A stretch of 47,405 bases of DNA from Suilimivivens sp964571145 (GTDB lineage Bacteria > Bacillota > Clostridia > Lachnospirales > Lachnospiraceae): assembly GCA_964571145.1 (NCBI GenBank), contig CAZNAP010000008.1, forward strand, positions 1 to 47,405, read 5' to 3'. The first letter of the stretch is position 1; the number at the start of each line of letters is the position of its first letter. The notes under the pieces were generated by a model, which worked only from the letters and a program-made list of their open reading frames with translations, was not told where the DNA came from and did not search any database. Positions 16,950-25,169 of this stretch are shown in pieces. The translations under genes were made by a program, and so were the position numbers.

Positions 16950-17531
16950 TTACTGCTCTGTTTTGTTTGCATAATAATCATAAGTCTTTTGCGTCATAGG
17001 ATCGATTGGACCTCCAATATTATTTAAATATTGAAGTGTATCTTCTAAAATCTGCAGTAAAGCCGCATCCAAATCCCGAAAAGCCAATTTTCTGACTTGT
17101 GTCAAATTAGGTGCTCTTTTTCTGCCTGGTTCTATATAATCAGCTATATAAATAATCTTTTCCAGAGATGACATACCCGGTCTCCCTGTTGTATGATTTA
17201 AAATTGCATTGATGATATCTCGATCTGTAATATTATATTGCTTCATTGCCAAAAAGATACCTACTTTAGCATGTAGTAAAAATGGCGTCTGTCTCTCCAC
17301 TTCATTTATTTGAATATTGTGTTTTTCACAAATTAAAATCTTTTTTTCATCACTGATACATTTTGCACAGTCATGCAATAGACCTGCTGTCTGTGCTTTA
17401 ATAATATCTACCTGATGGCACATAGCAAGTGCAGAAGCCGTATAGGCAACTCCAAGTGTATGTTCAAAACGTCTGACATCCAGTACCTTTTCCATTCGTC
17501 TTCTTATTTTTCTGATATCTGCTGATTTCAT
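16950..17531 (-). CDS. yqeK: YqeK-type HD-domain diadenosine tetraphosphate hydrolase
   Basis: The 193-residue HD-domain protein has the metal-binding pattern R-FEHTLGVAYTA, GLLHDCAK (HD pair) and LLHAKVGIFLA, then ILNHTTGRPGMSSLEKIIYIADYIEPGR. YqeK homologues hydrolyse Ap4A symmetrically to two ADP. It lies between nadD and rsfS, the conserved Firmicutes order, with nine bases to nadD. Confidence 0.9.
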   Translation of the reverse strand: MKSADIRKIRRRMEKVLDVRRFEHTLGVAYTASALAMCHQVDIIKAQTAGLLHDCAKCISDEKKILICEKHNIQINEVERQTPFLLHAKVGIFLAMKQYNITDRDIINAILNHTTGRPGMSSLEKIIYIADYIEPGRKRAPNLTQVRKLAFRDLDAALLQILEDTLQYLNNIGGPIDPMTQKTYDYYANKTEQ

Positions 17532-17540
17532 ATAGGTCTC

Positions 17541-18167
17541 CTATATCGAGTTATCGTAAAAATGATTTTCATTTATATATTCTAACACTTTATCCGGTAA
17601 CATGTCTTGTACTGATTGGCCATTTGCTATTCTTCTGCGTATTTCTGAAGATGATAAATCAATTGGTTCAATTGGTAAAATCTCTATATCTGCTTGGAAT
17701 TGTTTTTTTAAATGTTCGATTGCAATTCCAAGAGATTCTACAGATTCACCGCCCCGTACTGCTGTAATCACCGTACATTTGCTTAATATAACTTCCGGCT
17801 TTCTCCATGTATGCAAACTCAACAAACTGTCTGCACCTGTAATAAAATAGTAATGCGTATTTGGATTGTTGTCCTTTAATTCTTTCAGAGTTTCATAGGT
17901 ATAAGTTGGTCCTGTTCGATTAATCTCCATAGTAGATAATGTGAAGTAAGGGTTCCCCTGAATTGCCAAAGCAGTCATATTCGCTCTATTCTGCGCACTT
18001 ACTATCTTAATATCCTGTTTTAAATAGGAATTTCCACTTGGCATAAATAATATCTGTTCCAGATTAAATGTTTTACGCGCACTTTCTGCCAACAATAAAT
18101 GTCCATTATGAATGGGATTAAAAGTGCCTCCCATAATTCCTACCTTTTTTTCATTAGAAATGTCCAT
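17541..18167 (-). CDS. nadD: Nicotinate-nucleotide adenylyltransferase
   Basis: A 208-residue NadD that converts nicotinate mononucleotide to deamido-NAD. The adenylyltransferase motif GGTFNPIHNGHL is at the start and the SSSEIRRR motif near the end. The ATG at 18167 is favoured: GAGGAG is six bases upstream of it but only three from the alternative GTG at 18170. Confidence 0.93.
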   Translation of the reverse strand: MDISNEKKVGIMGGTFNPIHNGHLLLAESARKTFNLEQILFMPSGNSYLKQDIKIVSAQNRANMTALAIQGNPYFTLSTMEINRTGPTYTYETLKELKDNNPNTHYYFITGADSLLSLHTWRKPEVILSKCTVITAVRGGESVESLGIAIEHLKKQFQADIEILPIEPIDLSSSEIRRRIANGQSVQDMLPDKVLEYINENHFYDNSI

Positions 18168-18178
18168 CACGTACTCCT

Positions 18179-18472
18179 CTACGGAAGTTCGATTTTTTTG
18201 TGTTCTCTATTTTCTTTATATAAAACAATCTTTTTACCAATCACTTGTACTACTTGAGAACCCGTTCTTTCAGCCAGAATTTCTGCCATACTGCGAGTAT
18301 CTTCCTGACAGTTTTTTAATGCAGAGATTTTAATCAATTCTCTGGTATTGAATGCTTCTATAACAGCTTGTGTTACTTCAGGCGTTAATCCTGATTTTCC
18401 AACCTGAAAAACAGCTTCCAAATTCATTGCCAGACCTTTTAAATACGATCTTTGTTTACTTGTCATCATCAT
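18179..18472 (-). CDS. yhbY: YhbY-type CRM-domain RNA-binding protein
   Basis: A 97-residue single CRM domain, associated with 50S assembly. Motifs: TSKQRSYLKGLAMNLEAVFQVGKSGLTPEV and the ELIKI segment, ending in a basic tail. Three tandem ATG codons follow TAGGAGTT. The second or third is best spaced, so the N-terminus is uncertain by two residues. It lies between obg and nadD. Confidence 0.92.
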   Translation of the reverse strand: MMMTSKQRSYLKGLAMNLEAVFQVGKSGLTPEVTQAVIEAFNTRELIKISALKNCQEDTRSMAEILAERTGSQVVQVIGKKIVLYKENREHKKIELP

Positions 18473-18477
18473 AACTC

Positions 18478-19773
18478 CTATTTGTAATAATTGAAAGACT
18501 GTCCGTACATTCTGACCGTATCGCCTTCTTGAATACCTAATTCTTCAAGCTGTTCCAACATACCGTTTGTTTTTAAGAAATTCTGGAAAAATACAAAGCC
18601 TTTTTCCGATTCCAGATTTGTATATCCCAGCATTTTTTCGATTTTAGGTCCTTCAATTACATATTCCTTAGTTTCTTCATCATAAGTAACTGTATATGGT
18701 TCATCTGCACTGCCAATCATATACTCAGGGAAGAATTCCTGTTCAAATAAAACAGGCTTTTCATCCAGACTATCCAGCATATTTCTCACATGATAAAGCA
18801 GCTCTCTCACGCCTTTGCCACTAACAGCTGAAATAGGATAAACCGGAATTCCTTTTGGTTCAAATTCCTTTTTCAGTTTTTCTACGGGATCTTCTTGACC
18901 TTCCTCAGTAAAATACAAGTCCATTTTATTGGCTGCGATTACCTGTGGGCGCAAAGCAATATCAGGATTATATGCCTTTAATTCTTTATTAATTGCGTAA
19001 ATATCCTCAATGGGATCTCGGCCTTCTGTTGAAACTGCATCCACTATATGAATAATCACTTTCGTTCGCTCAATATGGCGTAAGAACTCAAATCCAAGTC
19101 CCACTCCCTCTGAGGCGCCTTCGATTAGACCAGGTATATCCGCAATTACAAATCCTTTTGCATCAGGTAAATCAACAACACCTAAATGCGGATTCAAAGT
19201 CGTAAAATGATAGTTCGCTATTTTCGGTCGCGCATTTGATACTTGTGTCAAAAATGTGGATTTGCCCACATTCGGAAATCCTACCAGACCTACATCAGCA
19301 ATTACTTTAAGCTCCAATAAAAGCTCCAGTTCCTTAGCCGGTTGTCCCGGTTGTGCATATTTGGGAGCCTGCATTGTACTTGAAGCATAGTGTTGGTTTC
19401 CACTTCCGCCTCTTCCGCCCGGGAGCAATACAAAACGTCTATTTTCACCTGACAAATCCGTAATTACTTTGCCGGTTTCAGCCTCTTTAATAACTGTGCC
19501 TTCCGGCATCTTTAGGATTAAATCTGCTCCATTTTTGCCACGGCAGTTTCTCTTTTGTCCGCCTTCACCATCTTCGGCATGGTATTTCCTTACATGACGA
19601 TAATCCGTAAGCGTATTGAGTCCATCATCTATCTCTAAAATAACACTTCCGCCATGTCCGCCATCTCCGCCATCAGGGCCTCCGTTAGGAACGAATTTTT
19701 CTCTTCTGAAAGAGACATGTCCGTCTCCACCTTTGCCACTTCGTACATATATTCTTGCTCTATCTGCAAACAT
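18478..19773 (-). CDS. obgE: Obg/CgtA GTPase
   Basis: A 431-residue essential GTPase of ribosome assembly and stress. It has the glycine-rich Obg fold (1-158, with GGPDGGDGGHGG and LPGGRGGSGN), the G domain with G1 GFPNVGKST at about 165-173, G3 DIPG at 212-215 and G4 NKMD, and the Gram-positive C-terminal OCT domain (about 345-425, with YVIEGPKIEKMLGYTNLES). This three-domain form is normal for Firmicutes. It follows rpmA after a terminator. Confidence 0.96.
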   Translation of the reverse strand: MFADRARIYVRSGKGGDGHVSFRREKFVPNGGPDGGDGGHGGSVILEIDDGLNTLTDYRHVRKYHAEDGEGGQKRNCRGKNGADLILKMPEGTVIKEAETGKVITDLSGENRRFVLLPGGRGGSGNQHYASSTMQAPKYAQPGQPAKELELLLELKVIADVGLVGFPNVGKSTFLTQVSNARPKIANYHFTTLNPHLGVVDLPDAKGFVIADIPGLIEGASEGVGLGFEFLRHIERTKVIIHIVDAVSTEGRDPIEDIYAINKELKAYNPDIALRPQVIAANKMDLYFTEEGQEDPVEKLKKEFEPKGIPVYPISAVSGKGVRELLYHVRNMLDSLDEKPVLFEQEFFPEYMIGSADEPYTVTYDEETKEYVIEGPKIEKMLGYTNLESEKGFVFFQNFLKTNGMLEQLEELGIQEGDTVRMYGQSFNYYK

Positions 19774-19820
19774 ACACTACTCCATTCTGTTTGAACTACT
19801 TATGACCAGTCATTGATAAA

Positions 19821-19854
19821 AATAGGCTTCAAACAAAAAAGATGTTTGAAGCCT
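19821..19854 (-). terminator. Terminator after rpmA
   Basis: AGGCTTCAAACA (19824-19835) and TGTTTGAAGCCT (19843-19854) form a perfect 12-pair stem with a seven-base loop. On the minus strand it is followed by ATTTTTATC. It separates the rplU-prp-rpmA unit from obgE. Confidence 0.85.
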
Positions 19855-19869
19855 GGCTAGGTCACTTAA

Positions 19870-20154
19870 CTACTTTTCTACAGGATATACGGAAGCCTGC
19901 TTTTTATCTCTTCCTTTTCTTTCAAATCTAAGTACACCGTCAACCAAAGCAAACAATGTATCATCACCACCACGTCCTACGTTATTACCGGGATGAATCT
20001 TAGTTCCGCGTTGTCTGTATAAAATATTACCTGCTTTAACAAATTGTCCGTCAGCTCTCTTCGCACCCAATCTCTTGGACTCGGAATCTCTACCATTCTT
20101 AGTAGAACCCATTCCTTTTTTATGAGCGAAAAATTGAAGGTTCAGCTTTAACAT
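19870..20154 (-). CDS. rpmA: 50S ribosomal protein L27 with cleavable N-terminal extension
   Basis: The 94-residue L27 contacts the peptidyl-transferase centre. It starts MLKLNLQFFAHKKGMGS: the first nine residues (LNLQFF) are the Firmicutes extension that Prp removes after F9, exposing AHKKG. The rest (GRDSESKRLGAKRADGQFVKAGNILYRQRGTK) is typical. GAGGAGGTG, inside the end of prp, serves as ribosome site. Confidence 0.97.
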   Translation of the reverse strand: MLKLNLQFFAHKKGMGSTKNGRDSESKRLGAKRADGQFVKAGNILYRQRGTKIHPGNNVGRGGDDTLFALVDGVLRFERKGRDKKQASVYPVEK

Positions 20155-20156
20155 AT

Positions 20157-20486
20157 TTACACCTCCTCGAATTTAAGTTCTAAATATTTTTTGCCGTATT
20201 CATTTACGACATTTTGCAATCCTAAAACCATGGCATCCAATAAAAGCCGTCCGCCGTTATCCACTTGTTCAGGGAAACTGCATTCGATTATGGCTTGCTT
20301 CTCGTCACTTACTACTTCCAGTTTAGTATCTGTCAATTCTTCAATAGAATTAATGGTATTAATTACTAAAATCGATATAGCACTACAAACAATATCATTG
20401 CCTGCATTGGCAAAACCTGCGTGATTTCTGCAAATTACCTTCTTATATGTTCCATTTTTGGTTTTATTAATTATTATAGTTGTCAT
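20157..20486 (-). CDS. prp: Ribosomal-processing cysteine protease Prp
   Basis: A 109-residue Prp that cleaves the N-terminal extension of L27. The catalytic pair is visible as H22 in CRNHAGFANAGNDIVCSAIS and C34 in the same segment, the positions known for the Staphylococcus enzyme. It sits in the standard place between rplU and rpmA, two bases from each, so it is translated with its substrate. Confidence 0.93.
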   Translation of the reverse strand: MTTIIINKTKNGTYKKVICRNHAGFANAGNDIVCSAISILVINTINSIEELTDTKLEVVSDEKQAIIECSFPEQVDNGGRLLLDAMVLGLQNVVNEYGKKYLELKFEEV

Positions 20487-20488
20487 TA

Positions 20489-20794
20489 TTAAGCGTTAAT
20501 CTTGTCGATCTTGACCTGTGTGTATGCTTGTCTATGACCATTTTTCTTATGATAACCGGTTTTTCTCTTGTACTTATAAACGATAACCTTACGGTATCTG
20601 CCCTGTTCCATAACAGTTGCAGTAACGTTAGCACTAGCTACATCTCCGGCAACCTTAAGCTTTTTGTCACTAACAGCGACAACCTGGTCAAATGTTACAG
20701 TTGCTCCTGGTTCAACATCCAGTTTTTCAACTTTGATGATATCTCCTTCGGAAACTTTATACTGTTTTCCACCTGTTGCTATGATTGCGTACAT
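20489..20794 (-). CDS. rplU: 50S ribosomal protein L21
   Basis: The 101-residue L21 binds 23S rRNA. It starts MYAIIATGGKQYKVSEGDIIKVEKL and ends with YKYKRKTGYHKKNGHRQAYTQVKI, both diagnostic. AGGAGGTGCC precedes the ATG. A 96-base structured leader lies between the promoter and this gene. Confidence 0.97.
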   Translation of the reverse strand: MYAIIATGGKQYKVSEGDIIKVEKLDVEPGATVTFDQVVAVSDKKLKVAGDVASANVTATVMEQGRYRKVIVYKYKRKTGYHKKNGHRQAYTQVKIDKINA

Positions 20795-20891
20795 ATGGCA
20801 CCTCCTATACTAATCAGCTGTAAACTGATTTACTCGCTAACTTCGGTGGCGTCCTCAAAAGGGCACACTTCTACCTCGTTATGCGGCATAC
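20795..20891 (-). ncRNA. Probable L21 leader (autoregulatory ribosomal-protein leader)
   Basis: About 97 bases lie between the predicted start of transcription and rplU. The leader has a stem AATCAG/CTGATT (20812-20830 region), a GTG-rich/CAC hairpin around TGCCCTTTTGAGG and conserved-looking purine-rich sequences (CGAGGTAGAAG, GTTAGCGAGTAA). L21 operons of Firmicutes carry a known leader motif. I assign it by position and appearance, not by a covariance search. Confidence 0.6.
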
Positions 20892-20897
20892 TCAAAT

Positions 20898-20926
20898 AAT
20901 ATAGCATCATCATATAGATATGTCAA
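20898..20926 (-). promoter_or_regulatory. Promoter of rplU-prp-rpmA
   Basis: On the minus strand consensus TTGACA (20921-20926) and TATATT (20898-20903) have a 17-base spacer. The -35 lies within the last codons of the RNase E/G gene, so the ribosomal-protein unit has its own promoter. Confidence 0.78.
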
Positions 20927-22091
20927 GCGGTTTACTCACTTTTTTTCGCGTAATTTCAACGATTCCAAGCGCTGTCATATCTACCAATCTGGTTTTGATT
21001 TTATCAGACTTTAAATACTCGCCAAGACTTTCCATTAATCGTCTGTTATCTGTTTCTTCCTCCATATTGATAAAGTCCACCATGATCATTCCTGAATAAT
21101 TTCGAAGCCGTAATTGTCTGGCAATCTCTTTAGCAGCTTCCAAATTTGTTTTTAAATAAACATTTCTCTTATTGTTTCCTTTGCGGTTACTCCCTTTGCC
21201 GGAATTAACATCGATTACAACCATGGCTTCTGTTGGTTCAATCACCAAATATCCGCCACTTGGCAGCCAAACCTTAGTCGCAAGCGCCTGTGCCAAATGC
21301 GTTTCAATACTGTATAATTGTGATAACGAAAGCATAGAATCTTCATAAAATCTCAATTCATGGAATCCATGATTTTGCAATAGGGTAAAGACTTCCTTGG
21401 AATCAGTGACAATTTCATCGTACTCAGATGCTGGAATATCTTTTAATGTAGATATTAACTCCGGTTCTGCGTGATACAGACAGGAAAAGCAAGTTCTGTA
21501 CTCAAATTTATTCAATATTTCTTCCATACAAATTGAGAATCGTTCTATTTCATCAAATACCGGTTTAAAATCTTCTACTTCTCCCGCATTAGTTCGAATT
21601 ACGAAACCAAACTTCTTGCTTCCGCTTATTTTATGTTCTTGTTTTTCTTTTTTTAACTTTACAACTGTATCTTTTCCCAACTTTTTCGAATACACAAACC
21701 CATGACCGTCTTTGTTACATATACAGTATTGACCAATCAAGGTAAGATTTGTCGTCGCACCCGGTAATTTAGTCTTCACTGCCTGACTGGTGATTTGAAC
21801 GACAAGCTCATCACCCTGTTTGAGCTTTCCGTCATATTCTCGATTCAGCAACAATGGTGATTCGCACTCTGCTAAAGGCAAAAACACCTTTTGGTCGCTG
21901 CTAATGTTCACAAAAATCGCTTGCAATCCCTCAGCAACCTCTGCTACCCGACCAATATAAATATTTCCCAGTAAAGTTTCTTCTTCTGATAATGCTGTAG
22001 ATTGAATCATACATGGCAAATCTTTCTCATCCAGCAGAAACAGGAGCAGTTTATTATTTCTTTCTACAATGATTACTTTTCTTTTCATCAC
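20910..22091 (-). CDS. Short ribonuclease E/G family protein
   Basis: The 393-residue protein has an S1-type RNA-binding part (about 38-100, GNIYIGRVAEVAEGLQAIFVNI) and the RNase E/G catalytic core with its two metal-binding aspartates in VVIDVNSGKG and IMVDFINME. It stops just after ALGIVEITRKKV, before the CPxCxG zinc link found in RNase E and G. It is about 100 residues shorter than RNase G. It should cut single-stranded RNA, but oligomerisation may differ (inference). It is followed by the L21 operon and preceded by the radical-SAM pair. Confidence 0.88.
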   Translation of the reverse strand: MMKRKVIIVERNNKLLLFLLDEKDLPCMIQSTALSEEETLLGNIYIGRVAEVAEGLQAIFVNISSDQKVFLPLAECESPLLLNREYDGKLKQGDELVVQITSQAVKTKLPGATTNLTLIGQYCICNKDGHGFVYSKKLGKDTVVKLKKEKQEHKISGSKKFGFVIRTNAGEVEDFKPVFDEIERFSICMEEILNKFEYRTCFSCLYHAEPELISTLKDIPASEYDEIVTDSKEVFTLLQNHGFHELRFYEDSMLSLSQLYSIETHLAQALATKVWLPSGGYLVIEPTEAMVVIDVNSGKGSNRKGNNKRNVYLKTNLEAAKEIARQLRLRNYSGMIMVDFINMEEETDNRRLMESLGEYLKSDKIKTRLVDMTALGIVEITRKKVSKPLDISI

Positions 22092-22101
22092 AATGATCCA
22101 T

Positions 22102-22824
22102 TTAGCTGCTGATTAATCCTACCAGCTTTCTTTCTTCGTTATTACCAATATTCTGATATGTTTCCATTCTTTGAATGAGCATAGAAAATGGAGCCGGTTC
22201 AAAATCCAATGTTTGGAAAAATGTTTCCAATACAAAAGCCGGCTTAATATTCCCACCACTGCTGGCATTTAAGAGAATATAAACAGAATCTCCTAAGGGA
22301 TTACCTTCGGCATCCTTGGCGTCTTCAACGATTTGAAGTTCATAGATACTTTCTTTTAAGTTGATTTCTTTTTCACCCTTTTTCGTGGGCTTGATTACTG
22401 TAATAACCGGCTGTTCATAAAACTTCTTCAGCTTGTCCTGCCAGCCTTCGGGCAATAAAGTGCTTTCTCTAAAAGATACCAGATAAGATGCTGCTTCTAC
22501 ACTTGCCATGGCATTGCCTGCATCTTCCGAAAGTATACTGACTTCCAAAATATCAAATCCTTCTACCATGACACTTTGTAGTTTCTTCTGTATATCTTCT
22601 TCACTTGTAATACTGTTGAGTTCAATATCAAAATATTCTCCCTGACTGGTATGTCCCACTGAAAGCGGAGCTGCAAAAGACATAATTTGATGAGGACTAA
22701 ACCCCTCCGAATAGGCAATATCAATCCCCGCACGCCTAATGGCTTTTTGAAAGTATCGCATGACATCCAAATGTCCTATAAACTTAACCGCACCATACTT
22801 TGAAAATTTGATTCTAACTTTCAT
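22102..22824 (-). CDS. DUF2344 radical-SAM-associated protein
   Basis: A 240-residue protein of the TIGR03936/DUF2344 family, which travels with the B12-binding radical-SAM protein encoded just upstream. Hallmark: RIKFSKYGAVKFIGHLDVMRYFQKAIRRAGIDIAYSEGFSPHQ. The start is placed at 22824, where ATGA overlaps the stop of the radical-SAM gene; a longer reading to 22854 lies within that gene. In many genomes this domain is fused to the radical-SAM protein, so a joint function is likely, but it is unknown. Confidence 0.88.
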   Translation of the reverse strand: MKVRIKFSKYGAVKFIGHLDVMRYFQKAIRRAGIDIAYSEGFSPHQIMSFAAPLSVGHTSQGEYFDIELNSITSEEDIQKKLQSVMVEGFDILEVSILSEDAGNAMASVEAASYLVSFRESTLLPEGWQDKLKKFYEQPVITVIKPTKKGEKEINLKESIYELQIVEDAKDAEGNPLGDSVYILLNASSGGNIKPAFVLETFFQTLDFEPAPFSMLIQRMETYQNIGNNEERKLVGLISS

Positions 22825-24710
22825 CCATATACCTCTGTCTTCTGATCCAGGCACACACCTGTTTTAAACCTTGCTGCTCCGCAGCCCTGACACTGCATTC
22901 TGCAGTTTGGTGTTACACTTTCTTTCTGTGCATTATGCCATTCTTTTAGTAAAAAGTCTTTTGAAACACCACCATCCAGAAAATCCCATGGGAAAATTTC
23001 TTCGTCGCTTCTCTCCCGTACTGTATAAAAATCCGGATTAATTCCACATTCTTCAAATGTCTGCATCCAAATATCATGTTTATAATATTCACTCCAGGCA
23101 TCATACATACAGCCATTTTGATATGCTTTTAAGATCACTTGGTTCAGCTTTCGGTCACCTCTTGCCATAATCCCTTCCAGGACACTGGCATCAGCCTCAT
23201 GCCAATTATACTTAATGCTTTTCTGATTTAACTGAGACATAATCGATGTACGAGTCAGGTACGCCTTTTCAATAAAATCTTCTTTGGTACATTGAGGTGC
23301 CCATTGAAAGGCGGTAAATGGCTTTGGAATAAAGAAAGAGGTACTGGCTACGATTTGCACTCTTCCGTTTCTTTGTTCTTTAGGTACCGTCTCATAAAAT
23401 TCAGCAGCTATCTTATTACAAAGAACCCCGATTTCTTGAATATCCTCATTTGTTTCCAAAGGCAATCCCAGCATAAAATATAGCTTTACGCGCGTCCATC
23501 CGCTTTCAAATGCTAAATGTGAGCCTTCCAGAATCACTTCTTCTGTTAATCCTTTATTGATTACATTTCTAAGGCGCTGGCTCCCTGCTTCCGGGGCGAA
23601 GGTCAGGCTGCTCTTCTTCACATTTTGTACCTTATTCATTACATCCAGTGAAAAGGCATCAATTCGCAATGAAGGTAATGAAATATTGATATGTTCCTCA
23701 CTGCATTTTTCAATCAAGAAGTCCATCAGTTCCGGCAACATGGAATAATCGCTGGAGCTTAAGGAGCTTAAGGAAATCTCCTCATGTCCTGTATTATGAA
23801 GCATCTCCATTGCATAATGCTTCAGCATGTCCAAAGAGCGTTCTCGAACAGGCCTATATAATTGTCCAGCCTGACAAAAACGACAGCCCCTAATACAACC
23901 TCTCATAATTTCCAAAACAACTCTGTCTTGGGTCACCTTGATAAAAGGAACAACCGGCTTCTCCGGATAATAGGTGTCCGAAACATCTGATACAAGTTCC
24001 TTCATAACCGTGTTCGGAATTCCTTCAACAAGTGCAATTCTCTCTTTTATGGTTCCGTCTTCCTTATATTCCACCCGATACAGTGAGGGCACATAAATAC
24101 CTTGCAGCTGGGCTGCCTTTATTAAGAATTCACGACGACTCTCACCATTTTTCTTGCATTCTTTATAAGTATCAATTAACTTTCTATATTGGGTTTCCCC
24201 TTCACCGATATAAAATAAATCAAAGAAATCACAGAAAGGCTCCGGATTATAAGTACAGGGGCCACCGCCTATTACGATTGGGTCATCTTCTCCTCGTTTA
24301 ACTGCTAAAAGTGGAATTTTTGACAAATCCAATATTTGTAGAATATTTGTATAACACATTTCATATTGAATGGTGATTCCCAGAAAATCAAAGTCCTTGA
24401 TTTTATCCTGCGATTCCAATGCAAACAATGGAATATTTTCCTTACGCATTATTTCATCCAAGTCAATCCATGGTGAATAAACACGTTCACACCAGACATC
24501 CTCAAATTTATTAATCATATCATAAAGGATTTGAATTCCAAGATGAGACATTCCTATTTCATACACATCCGGAAAACACATGGCAAATCGTACTTCTACC
24601 TTTTCCTTATCTTTCACAATTGCATTGACTTCATTTCCAATATATCTGGCAGGCTTCTCTACCTGCATCAGTATCTCATCATTTAGTGCCAATTTTCTCA
24701 TTCTATTCAT
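22821..24710 (-). CDS. B12-binding-domain radical SAM protein (TIGR03960 family)
   Basis: A 629-residue protein with an N-terminal B12-binding-like domain (about 25-200), then the radical-SAM core with the cluster motif RGCIRGCRFCQAG (CxxxCxxC) mid-protein and a C-terminal cysteine-rich segment (CRMQCQGCGA). The ATG at 24710 follows GAAAGG by four bases. A GTG at 24722 would lie only about seven bases from the predicted transcription start and has no ribosome site. The reaction is unknown. It is co-translated with the DUF2344 gene. Confidence 0.9.
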   Translation of the reverse strand: MNRMRKLALNDEILMQVEKPARYIGNEVNAIVKDKEKVEVRFAMCFPDVYEIGMSHLGIQILYDMINKFEDVWCERVYSPWIDLDEIMRKENIPLFALESQDKIKDFDFLGITIQYEMCYTNILQILDLSKIPLLAVKRGEDDPIVIGGGPCTYNPEPFCDFFDLFYIGEGETQYRKLIDTYKECKKNGESRREFLIKAAQLQGIYVPSLYRVEYKEDGTIKERIALVEGIPNTVMKELVSDVSDTYYPEKPVVPFIKVTQDRVVLEIMRGCIRGCRFCQAGQLYRPVRERSLDMLKHYAMEMLHNTGHEEISLSSLSSSDYSMLPELMDFLIEKCSEEHINISLPSLRIDAFSLDVMNKVQNVKKSSLTFAPEAGSQRLRNVINKGLTEEVILEGSHLAFESGWTRVKLYFMLGLPLETNEDIQEIGVLCNKIAAEFYETVPKEQRNGRVQIVASTSFFIPKPFTAFQWAPQCTKEDFIEKAYLTRTSIMSQLNQKSIKYNWHEADASVLEGIMARGDRKLNQVILKAYQNGCMYDAWSEYYKHDIWMQTFEECGINPDFYTVRERSDEEIFPWDFLDGGVSKDFLLKEWHNAQKESVTPNCRMQCQGCGAARFKTGVCLDQKTEVYG

Positions 24711-24735
24711 TAAACCTTTCACAAGTATTCAATAA

Positions 24736-24764
24736 ATTGTACCATAAATAAGTCTTAAGTACAA
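24736..24764 (-). promoter_or_regulatory. Promoter of the radical-SAM gene
   Basis: On the minus strand TTGTAC (24759-24764) and TACAAT (24736-24741) are 17 bases apart, giving a short leader before the ATG at 24710. Confidence 0.6.
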
Positions 24765-24800
24765 AAATAATTCCAATTAAAACAGAATTTAGTATAAAAC

Positions 24801-25040
24801 TTACTTAGAAATAAGCCTGGGTAACGGGATTTCCATATTCTCAATTATTCTCGCAAAAAACGTATCCGCGCTTTCGCCCCTGTATACCACATTGGTTCGG
24901 TCACAATAAATAAATACGCCCAGTAGAATAACAGCAATTACAAAACGTACCCTAAAACCGCGCAAGGCACCACTTCTAGTTTCCGCTTTTACTTCTGTCT
25001 TCCCCTTTGGATTATTCTTCTCTATTCCATCCCTCATCAT
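24801..25040 (-). CDS. Hypothetical single-span membrane protein
   Basis: A 79-residue protein I do not recognise. It has a lysine- and arginine-rich N-terminus (1-30), one hydrophobic segment (about 32-46, RFVIAVILLGVFIYC) and an outward tail of about 33 residues (SADTFFARIIENMEIPLPRL). The composition is positive-inside, as expected for a real membrane protein. A stop is close upstream and the ATG follows AGGGAACG. It lies between a terminator and the promoter of the radical-SAM gene. Confidence 0.6.
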   Translation of the reverse strand: MMRDGIEKNNPKGKTEVKAETRSGALRGFRVRFVIAVILLGVFIYCDRTNVVYRGESADTFFARIIENMEIPLPRLISK

Positions 25041-25087
25041 CTACGTTCCCTCACTAATTACCGAATAACTATTCTTTACAAAAAATA

Positions 25088-25116
25088 TGCGCCGCATCCC
25101 CAACTTATGCAGCGCA
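25088..25116 (-). terminator. Second hairpin after the his operon
   Basis: TGCGCCGCAT and ATGCAGCGCA form a nine-of-ten-pair stem with a nine-base loop. On the minus strand it is followed by ATTTTTTG. It lies about 50 bases past the hisIE stop and before the small membrane protein. Confidence 0.75.
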
Positions 25117-25131
25117 CATTTATTCACAAAA

Positions 25132-25165
25132 ACTGTTCGATAAGCACCGAGTGACTAACAGTTTT
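25132..25165 (-). terminator. Hairpin with the 3' repeat in its loop
   Basis: AAACTGTT and AACAGTTT pair perfectly around a loop that contains the repeat ATAAGCACCGAGTGACTAA (25140-25158). It begins five bases after the hisIE stop. With the second hairpin it ends the his operon. Confidence 0.65.
25140..25158 (-). repeat. 3' intergenic repeat, copy 2
   Basis: The minus strand of this segment is TTAGTCACTCGGTGCTTAT, identical over 19 bases to 9282-9300. It forms the loop of a hairpin just after hisIE. Confidence 0.6.
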
Positions 25166-25169
25166 GGAA

